This document shows positions 8,533-13,979 of a stretch of 13,979 bases of DNA, piece by piece; position 1 is the stretch's first letter; every line of letters starts with the position of its first letter. Both the position numbers and the translations under genes were made by a program. The stretch comes from Stramenopiles sp. TOSAG23-2 (taxonomy: Eukaryota; Sar). The DNA lies in assembly GCA_900128395.1 (NCBI GenBank), contig LT649591.1, positions 1 to 13,979 of the forward strand. Reading direction: 5' to 3'. The notes below the pieces were generated by a model. The model did no database searches. It was not told where the DNA came from and saw only the letters and a list, made by a program, of their open reading frames with translations.

Positions 8533-10731
8533 TTACCTTTGTCCATTGCTCAATTTTTCACCAGACACCATTAAAACATTTCGTTGTGTAAATCTACATT
8601 TTAATACGTTCGTATTTCTAGTTTGATATGTTTTTAAATGCGGTTCAAAATCAGCAGCTTTGCGCGTCGTTTGCTTTTGTACAAGCGCTGCATCCCATAA
8701 ACGTAATCTACCATCACCACTAGCACTAGATAATATAGTCCCATCGACGCTATAATCTAATGACCATACATTTTTATTGATGGAATCACTAGGTTGTGTC
8801 CATTCTAACGTAGAAGATTTAACCCCTTTCTTTATACTCCAAATATTTATTGTATTGTCATTACCAGCACTTGCAATAAACTCCCCATTTGGAGAAAATG
8901 CTAATGCATTAATTGGACCATCATGACCTTCAAACAATCTCACTTGCTTTGCGTCGCGGCAATCCCATAAACGAACAGTAGAATCACTAGATCCAGTACC
9001 AACTAATAAACTATTTGGATGAAACTTGACAGTTTCAACATCACTCCTATGACCGTGAAAATGGCGGACTGGGACGGTTCGTTCCATTGTCCACATGTAT
9101 CCTAAGTTATCATGGGAGCCAGAAACAAAGAAATATCCATACGGTCCAAAATCTACATCCCATGCTGGGCAGAAATTTTCCGTACCAAGCATAAATGTGA
9201 CTGCTGTAGTTTGTGTTTTCACATCCCACAATTTTATTTTACTATCCAGCGATGATGTTAAGAGCAATTTATTATCTGGTGCAATTGAACATGCTGTTAC
9301 TGCCATTGTATGACCAACTAAACGTGCATATGCTTCATCCGGTTGGCCTTTTGATATCGCAACATTGCTACGATTGTAATTAATGGAATTTTGATTGTTC
9401 CATACACCATATTCTTTCCCAATATTTTTTTCTCCATCTAAACGCCATAAACGCGCAACATTGTCGGAATAACCCCCTGCAATGACAGTGCCATCGGAAC
9501 TGACATCCATGCTCGTAAGTGAATCTCCACTATTTAACATGGTAAAACATGCAATGGATGGTAATGTTGGATCATCTTTTCCAGTAAAGCTGTAATGTTT
9601 TGTACCGCCCCTCGGCTTGTTCTTTCGATCTGCCATGTATCCCAAATGACACATTTTCTTCACGTCTTCCTCCATTGCTCTTCTAGTTATCGCATCATCT
9701 CGTGTATATAACTTTTCAATAATGTCACTTTTCCAATCTCCAGATTTTTTAATGTTTTTATCTTTTCTCTCCATATAATCTGGCATGTTTTCATCTGCAC
9801 TACTCAAAGCGCCGATCCAAACAACTTCTTCTTCATACTTCGCATTCCTTATTTCATAATCTTTTACTTTATTTTCCAATTTTGTTTTTTCTCGTTTACC
9901 CATCTTCTTCTTACTGTCTTGATCTTTTTGAAGTTGGTTCTTAACTCTTAGAAGATCTTGTATATAAGTTTTTTCAAGACGTCTTTTACGTTTTTGTCGT
10001 ACTCCCCATTTAACTTGCGATTGGTTAAAAATTGGCACTCGCTGTTGATTACCACCACGCGCACCATATTTCGAATATATGTTATCATCAATCGATGAGT
10101 CAGTTACATTGATGTTTATCTTTTGATTTACGGCTGCTAATACTAACCATAAATTGTTATCTTGTAAAAAGGATACCAATATATTAAATGCAAATGTACT
10201 CATTCTAATATTGACTTTTGAAAAATATTGTATAGAGACAGGCAACTTTTCATCATCCATAACTTGTTCTTTGGAATTAATCATAGCTAAGCTATTTAAA
10301 TCTTCAGCAAACTTTGAATCAAATACATCACGATGTGTATCCAACAATTGTCGTGCTTCTGTTACGCAATCTAATTTACACAATGCTATATAAAAATGTG
10401 AAAATACAGGAAATAATACTTGAAACAAATCAGATTTATACATATCTAAAGATTGTCGTACCCATTCATATAATTCTTTATAACTTTGCAATATATCTTC
10501 AACAGAAGCATCTCTGATAGATGTAGGTGCATCTTTTGGTGGTGGTGGTTCCTCGTCACTAATTGCATTATTATTTTCATCGAATACTTTTGCTTTTCTA
10601 GATGGATCAAGCTTATCCGCAACATCTGTAAACCCTTTATGATGTAATAAATCTGCAAGGACTGCATCTAAAACCTGACCTGACGAAGTTTTCTTTTTTT
10701 TCGACGTAGTAGTTGTTCTTGATGATGACAT
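8533..10731 (-). CDS. TAF5: Transcription initiation factor TFIID subunit 5 (TAF5)
   Basis: A 732-residue nuclear protein of TFIID (and, in yeast, also SAGA), where it forms a scaffold with histone-fold TAFs. Residues 17-43 are a LisH motif (VLDAVLADLLHHKGFTDVADKL region). Residues 75-205 are the helical NTD2 domain, with the TAF5 signatures LFPVFSHFYIAL, ARQLLDTHRDVF and VNIRMSTFAFNILVSFL. A basic, charged linker (240-385) follows. Residues 390-725 are a WD40 propeller: LPSIACFTMLNSGDSLTSMD, AGGYSDNVARLW, LVGHTMAVTACSIAPD, FGPYGYFFVSGSHD, HFHGHRSDVETVKFHPNS, LFEGHDGPINALAFSPNG and SASGDGRLRLWD. The C-terminal VLKCRFTQRNVLMVSG matches the end of TAF5 (HLHFTRRNLVLAAG in human). Length is close to fungal and animal orthologues (about 700-800). 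The start is the first Met after an in-frame stop at 10771-10773; the stop is TAA. POC1- or SMU1-like WD40 proteins are excluded by NTD2. Confidence 0.95.
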   Translation of the reverse strand: MSSSRTTTTSKKKKTSSGQVLDAVLADLLHHKGFTDVADKLDPSRKAKVFDENNNAISDEEPPPPKDAPTSIRDASVEDILQSYKELYEWVRQSLDMYKSDLFQVLFPVFSHFYIALCKLDCVTEARQLLDTHRDVFDSKFAEDLNSLAMINSKEQVMDDEKLPVSIQYFSKVNIRMSTFAFNILVSFLQDNNLWLVLAAVNQKININVTDSSIDDNIYSKYGARGGNQQRVPIFNQSQVKWGVRQKRKRRLEKTYIQDLLRVKNQLQKDQDSKKKMGKREKTKLENKVKDYEIRNAKYEEEVVWIGALSSADENMPDYMERKDKNIKKSGDWKSDIIEKLYTRDDAITRRAMEEDVKKMCHLGYMADRKNKPRGGTKHYSFTGKDDPTLPSIACFTMLNSGDSLTSMDVSSDGTVIAGGYSDNVARLWRLDGEKNIGKEYGVWNNQNSINYNRSNVAISKGQPDEAYARLVGHTMAVTACSIAPDNKLLLTSSLDSKIKLWDVKTQTTAVTFMLGTENFCPAWDVDFGPYGYFFVSGSHDNLGYMWTMERTVPVRHFHGHRSDVETVKFHPNSLLVGTGSSDSTVRLWDCRDAKQVRLFEGHDGPINALAFSPNGEFIASAGNDNTINIWSIKKGVKSSTLEWTQPSDSINKNVWSLDYSVDGTILSSASGDGRLRLWDAALVQKQTTRKAADFEPHLKTYQTRNTNVLKCRFTQRNVLMVSGEKLSNGQR

Positions 10732-10970
10732 AGTTATGTATGTATATATATATATATCAAAAACTTGTTTTTATATATTATTATTGTACATTAACAAGGA
10801 ATCAATTACTTAATTCCTTGTCGAAATTAAATAAATCTTTTGATCACACGTACGTATCTCTCTTCGTATTGTTCTACTGTCGTCGACCATCTAAATTATT
10901 TGTAATTTTTTTTCTTCGGACCACCATCAATTCATTATTTTTTTTGTTGATGAAAGTTAAAAAAGTGCCG

Positions 10971-11030
10971 CTTTCCTGGCTTTCCCATCCAGGTTTTCCA
11001 GCTTTCCAGGCTTTCCAGGCTTTCCCTGGC
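10971..11030. repeat. 9-bp GC-rich minisatellite, unit CTTTCCAGG
   Basis: About six degenerate units starting at 10971, 10980 (with a 5-base insertion), 10994, 11002, 11011 and 11020. The two central copies are identical. The tract is far richer in GC than its flanks and lies about 240-300 bases upstream of the TAF5 start. Confidence 0.85.
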
Positions 11031-11042
11031 CGGCCTTGGGCT

Positions 11043-11056
11043 GGAGCTATAGCTCC
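11043..11056. repeat. 14-bp perfect palindrome GGAGCTATAGCTCC
   Basis: A perfect inverted repeat just beyond the minisatellite. It shares the GGAGCT/AGCTCC hexamer, in opposite order, with the palindrome at 8405-8418 on the other side of TAF5. Confidence 0.85.
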
Positions 11057-11068
11057 TATATATATTAC

Positions 11069-11248
11069 TTACAGACTAGTAAAACTTAAACTAAGTATAA
11101 TAGTACGTATATAGCCTCGTTTAGTAATTGGTCGTCTATAGGTGTTTTGCGGTTTGCCTGTTTGCCTGGTTTTTGTTGTGGTTTTTTGCATACGTAATTG
11201 GGTTAGTACGTAAATAGCACTAATCCATATTAATGAAATTAATGTCAT
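11069..11248 (-). CDS. Possible small membrane protein (59 residues), doubtful
   Basis: From ATG at 11246-11248 to TAA at 11069-11071. The N-terminal half, MTLISLIWISAIYVLTQLRM, could be a single transmembrane helix. It is followed by a very basic tail (KTTTKTRQTGKPQ, then YRRPITKR) and a short hydrophobic end. The layout is that of a small type II or III membrane protein, but I recognise no family. The region lies between two larger genes and random AT-rich DNA often produces hydrophobic frames, so coding is only a possibility. Confidence 0.2.
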   Translation of the reverse strand: MTLISLIWISAIYVLTQLRMQKTTTKTRQTGKPQNTYRRPITKRGYIRTIILSLSFTSL

Positions 11249-11329
11249 AATCAATCCATCACATACCGCAGCGTATAGTTAAAAGTGGAAAAGTGCGCAA
11301 CAAAAAAACACAAAAATGAATTAGATACT

Positions 11330-11357
11330 GTATATATATATTTGGATATATATATAC
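11330..11357. repeat. TA-rich inverted repeat (11-bp arms, 6-base loop)
   Basis: Arms 11330-11340 and 11347-11357 are exact reverse complements, separated by TTTGGA. It is largely a TA microsatellite folded on itself, but the terminal G and C also pair. Confidence 0.7.
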
Positions 11358-11512
11358 ATTAATAGCTAATATTCATACTACATTGATTCATTTAATTAGA
11401 TCGAAACACGGATTAGAAATAAAAGGAAGAAACTAAAGATCTATATTAAAGGACGAAATTAGAAACTAAAAAGTGAAACAGACAACAGAATTAGTTATAG
11501 TTTAATTTTAAG

Positions 11513-11529
11513 ATATATATATATATATT
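11513..11529. repeat. TA run upstream of the right-hand gene
   Basis: An alternating AT/TA run ending about 31 bases before the ATG at 11561; it may act as a TATA-like element or lie in the leader. Confidence 0.6.
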
Positions 11530-11560
11530 AGTAGATATAGTACGTAGATATTATTAGTCT

Positions 11561-13979
11561 ATGGAAGGAATGCGGGCATCGGCTCGTAGAGCTCTCACGG
11601 ATGATGAGTGTTTAAAGAAATTAATAAAAATATTGTTACGCGTTAAATCTGATACTTTCCTTCTTAGCGAAATAAATGCTGAATTAAGTAGAGAAAAATT
11701 ACCTGCTGAATGGCAAAGGTTAAAACAAACAGGTATTACTCTTCAAGTATTTAAAGCGCTAGGATGCATAAAATACGATTTGCAGAAACGTAGATTTTCG
11801 TGGATAACAGATTTTTATGTCAGAAGAAGTGCATTACGGCGTGATATAATCTTTGAAGATCCTGGATCAACTAAATTTCATTTGCCGGGTTTAAAGATAA
11901 TCTTGGCAAATTTTGGAAAAGTGTTAAGACCGTTTGAGGAGAAAAACAAACAGGCTGGCCAAAAAAATTTCTTTGCATTTGGAGACCTCAACTTGCCTGC
12001 CATGGACGTAAACAAAAGAGCTTATATGAAAACAATAAACAATTTGACATATCGCGTCACGCTTTTTATAATATATTTGGGATATAAGAATGATGCGAGG
12101 TATTTTTATACTTACGCTAAAGTGGCAAAGCAAGTTCGAGCAACATTTCTACGCCATCCCAGATATAGTGCCAAATGGCAAAAACAAAATCTTATTTTTA
12201 TAGTCAAATTGTTGTGTCGTTTGAATATTTTCAAAGAACATTTAAATTCAGATCCACGTTCACGTAGTTCGATTGATTATAGTTTGCCGAAATTTCCACA
12301 ACAGAATAATGAAATAAAATTTAAACCACCTGAAATGATAGAAGCTTTTCATAAGGACTTGTTTGTAAATAGAAGTAAGATTCATAAGCAACATAATAAC
12401 GATAGTAGTAGTAGTAGTAGTAGTAGTAGTAGCAGCAGCAGCAGCAGCGGAAGCAAGAACCGTAGTAGGAGTAACAAAAAGCAAAATGACTCCAGCAATA
12501 ACATCGCCACAACAAATAATAAAAATGATAAAAATAGTAGTGAAGTAACTAATGATAACACTAACAATGGTAATTCAAAAAATGGCATGAGTGTCAGCAC
12601 TACAAAAGGTCGACAGTTAAATGACAATCAACAAGGATCTTCTATACAAAAGGTTGTCAAGGATTCCTCCTCTAGCAATTCTATACTCACAAAACGAAAA
12701 GCTAGTAGCCCTGGTAATAATGGTAAAAAACAAAATGTGAAAAATAAAAAGATAAGACGCCCCACACCAACAAGTGCAACGTTAGAAACAAGTGAGGAAG
12801 AAGAAGATTCAGATGATGGCGATGATCAAGAAAAAGCAGAAGACGACGAAGAAGATGGTAGCGAATCAGATGGAAGTAGCGAAGCAGAATCGGAAAGTAT
12901 TAGTAGCAGTGAAGAGGAGGAGGATTCTGATGAGGAAGATAGTAGCGAGGATGATGATGAAGAGGATGAGAAAGATGATGAGGAAGAAGCGCAATCAAAG
13001 TCTAAAAAGCGTCGGCGTCGCAATGGGAGTAGCCGGCCACCTACTTTGAAGCGAAGAAACAATAACAGTAATAGTAATAGTAGTAGTAGCAGCAGCAACG
13101 ACAACAACAACCGTAGGAATAAAAACAACATTGATAATGACACAATCAACAGTAAAAATGGAGCGACCGTCAAAGCGATGAACAAAGTTCTTGCGACAAA
13201 CCCAAAATTAGCTAGTCATAGTTTGTTTAAATCTTTACGAAAAGCTAAACCTTCATCACCGAGAACATCATCTGTCTCGCCAACGATATTACAAGACACA
13301 AATTTACAAGTGATTACTAAGGGCATTAATGGACAGGCTTTTGAAGAGAAAGATAATGGTTTGGAAATGAATTCAGAAAAAATGAAAAAAAATGAAATGG
13401 AGAAAAAATATGTTCCAATGGAGTTGGACCCAAATACATTGGAATTAGTTGAAAGGCCGCCTGAACCAATTGTTGTTGAAGCCACGATCTCGGAAGATGA
13501 ACGAAAAGAGCAAAAACTTATTGAATTTGTTGGTGGAATGTGTTACTATCCATTTAACATTAGGGATAAACGTATATTTTTAAAAACGACAGATATGTTG
13601 GGTGCTAAGTCACTTATATTGATGAAAAGCATTAAAAGAACAGTTGTTGAAGGACATAATAGTAGTAGTAGTAGTAGTAGCAACAATAGCAATAATAATG
13701 GCAATGACAACGGTATGGGTAATGATGACAGTGCACCAACAACAACAACTACTACGACAACCACGACTACTACTACGACGATGACCAATAGCAACAATGG
13801 GAATAACAGCCATCCTATTACACCGCAAAAAAATGATATTTTTGTCGAACCAGTAAAGAAAGCAGTAACGTTACCATTTGATAATTGGGTTGTTGATGAT
13901 GTAAATTTACAAACATATAATCAAAGAATGAGTTATGGACACGACAAGAGTATTATGATTTCTGATGGAAAAAATGCAG
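11561..13979 (+). CDS. Large unrecognised low-complexity protein, 3' end outside window
   Basis: The frame from ATG 11561 stays open for 806 codons to the window edge. An in-frame TAG at 11555-11557 fixes the start. Residues 1-270 look globular. Residues about 14-82 (KKLIKILLRV, FLLSEINAEL, GITLQVFKALGCI, RRFSWI) suggest a small winged-helix or LOTUS-like fold, and 105-228 are mostly helical with aromatic residues. Then come a 15-Ser run (282-296), an Asn/Ser-rich stretch, basic KRKAS and KKIRR patches, a strongly acidic segment (411-476), KKRRRR (482-487, likely nuclear signal), more Asn/Ser, an ordered-looking island KLIEFVGGMCYYPFNIRDKR (near 650-670), a 7-Ser run, and a 14-Thr run (727-740). 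The last 60 residues again look ordered (LPFDNWVVDDVNLQTYN). Composition suggests a nuclear, chromatin- or RNA-associated protein. I assign no family. Confidence 0.85.
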   Translation, partial: MEGMRASARRALTDDECLKKLIKILLRVKSDTFLLSEINAELSREKLPAEWQRLKQTGITLQVFKALGCIKYDLQKRRFSWITDFYVRRSALRRDIIFEDPGSTKFHLPGLKIILANFGKVLRPFEEKNKQAGQKNFFAFGDLNLPAMDVNKRAYMKTINNLTYRVTLFIIYLGYKNDARYFYTYAKVAKQVRATFLRHPRYSAKWQKQNLIFIVKLLCRLNIFKEHLNSDPRSRSSIDYSLPKFPQQNNEIKFKPPEMIEAFHKDLFVNRSKIHKQHNNDSSSSSSSSSSSSSSSGSKNRSRSNKKQNDSSNNIATTNNKNDKNSSEVTNDNTNNGNSKNGMSVSTTKGRQLNDNQQGSSIQKVVKDSSSSNSILTKRKASSPGNNGKKQNVKNKKIRRPTPTSATLETSEEEEDSDDGDDQEKAEDDEEDGSESDGSSEAESESISSSEEEEDSDEEDSSEDDDEEDEKDDEEEAQSKSKKRRRRNGSSRPPTLKRRNNNSNSNSSSSSSNDNNNRRNKNNIDNDTINSKNGATVKAMNKVLATNPKLASHSLFKSLRKAKPSSPRTSSVSPTILQDTNLQVITKGINGQAFEEKDNGLEMNSEKMKKNEMEKKYVPMELDPNTLELVERPPEPIVVEATISEDERKEQKLIEFVGGMCYYPFNIRDKRIFLKTTDMLGAKSLILMKSIKRTVVEGHNSSSSSSSNNSNNNGNDNGMGNDDSAPTTTTTTTTTTTTTTMTNSNNGNNSHPITPQKNDIFVEPVKKAVTLPFDNWVVDDVNLQTYNQRMSYGHDKSIMISDGKNA
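12404..12448 (+). repeat. AGT/AGC microsatellite encoding 15 Ser
   Basis: Nine AGT codons followed by six AGC codons, in frame. The clean AGT-to-AGC switch shows recent triplet expansion from two neighbouring seeds. Confidence 0.9.
12791..12988 (+). other. Acidic Glu/Asp/Ser domain in the right-hand gene
   Basis: Residues 411-476 are nearly all Glu, Asp and Ser, with many S-x-x-E/D sites of the casein kinase 2 type. It is followed directly by the KKRRRR basic cluster. Such acidic tracts are frequent in histone- and rRNA-processing proteins. Confidence 0.8.
13661..13681 (+). repeat. AGT microsatellite encoding 7 Ser
   Basis: Six AGT codons and one AGC codon, followed by an Asn/Ser/Gly-rich stretch. 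Confidence 0.85.
13739..13780 (+). repeat. ACN tract encoding 14 Thr
   Basis: Fourteen Thr codons using ACA, ACT, ACG and ACC in a mixed order. The synonymous mixing points to an older tract, or one kept for its amino acid, unlike the cleaner Ser runs. Confidence 0.85.

Larger units (their letters stand above)
10732..11560. promoter_or_regulatory. Divergent intergenic region upstream of TAF5 and the right-hand gene
   Basis: Both neighbours start outward from here, so it must hold both promoters. It contains a TA run directly before the TAF5 start (10742-10757), a GC-rich minisatellite (10971-11030), a GGCCGGCC palindrome (11029-11036), a 14-bp palindrome (11043-11056), a GTTTGCCT direct repeat near 11151-11170, a doubtful small ORF (11069-11248, minus), a TA hairpin (11330-11357) and a TA run (11513-11529) ending about 31 bases before the right-hand ATG. 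A plus-strand open frame at 10740-11114 has biased composition and crosses the minisatellite; I regard it as non-coding. Confidence 0.5.

Noticed and set aside
10971-11030. CRISPR-like array
   Set aside because: Units are 9 bp, adjacent, degenerate and without unique spacers; it is a minisatellite in a eukaryotic promoter.
10740-11114. Plus-strand 124-codon frame upstream of TAF5
   Set aside because: It is a Tyr/Ile-rich translation of TA repeats followed by translation of the 9-bp minisatellite, with no protein-like domain.

Overview
The window is nuclear DNA of a unicellular eukaryote (a protist). It carries a spliceosomal DEAH helicase and a TFIID subunit, its genes are monocistronic on both strands with promoter-sized gaps, and nothing looks like a bacterial operon. 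The DNA is AT-rich, with TA and AAT microsatellites between genes and long Asn, Ser, Thr and Asp/Glu homopolymers inside proteins. Stop codons are TGA and TAA, so the standard code fits. The lineage cannot be fixed from this sequence. Asn-rich tracts recall Dictyostelium or some foraminifera and stramenopiles, but that is only an impression. No gene here needs an intron.

Layout, left to right: (1) 5-3148, minus: a PRP22/DHX8-type DEAH-box splicing helicase that lacks the S1 RNA-binding domain. (2) 3698-4975, minus: an SDR-type L-threonine 3-dehydrogenase domain fused to a C-terminal EF-hand pair, one loop canonical and one lacking its last ligand. (3) 5649-8207, plus: a seven-bladed RCC1-type propeller joined to about 285 residues of charged helix. 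(4) 8533-10731, minus: TAF5 (LisH, NTD2, WD40). (5) 11561 to the right edge, plus: a large protein I do not recognise, open at the 3' side, with a conserved-looking N-terminal 270 residues, then Ser, acidic and Thr tracts.

The intergenic stretches are: a 0.55 kb AT-rich gap between genes 1 and 2; a 0.67 kb divergent promoter region between 2 and 3 with a short upstream ORF; a 0.33 kb convergent gap between 3 and 4 crowded with hairpins, including a 26-bp near-perfect palindrome; and a 0.83 kb divergent region between 4 and 5. That last region holds a GC-rich 9-bp minisatellite, a 14-bp perfect palindrome, a doubtful small membrane ORF and a TA hairpin.

The genes are not an evident pathway. 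Two serve nuclear gene expression (pre-mRNA release from the spliceosome; TFIID/SAGA), one is amino-acid catabolism with a probable calcium input, and two are of unknown role. The items most worth following are the dehydrogenase-EF-hand fusion, the S1-less PRP22, the unrecognised gene at the right edge and the structured intergenic DNA on both sides of TAF5. I saw no mobile element, CRISPR array, rRNA or tRNA.
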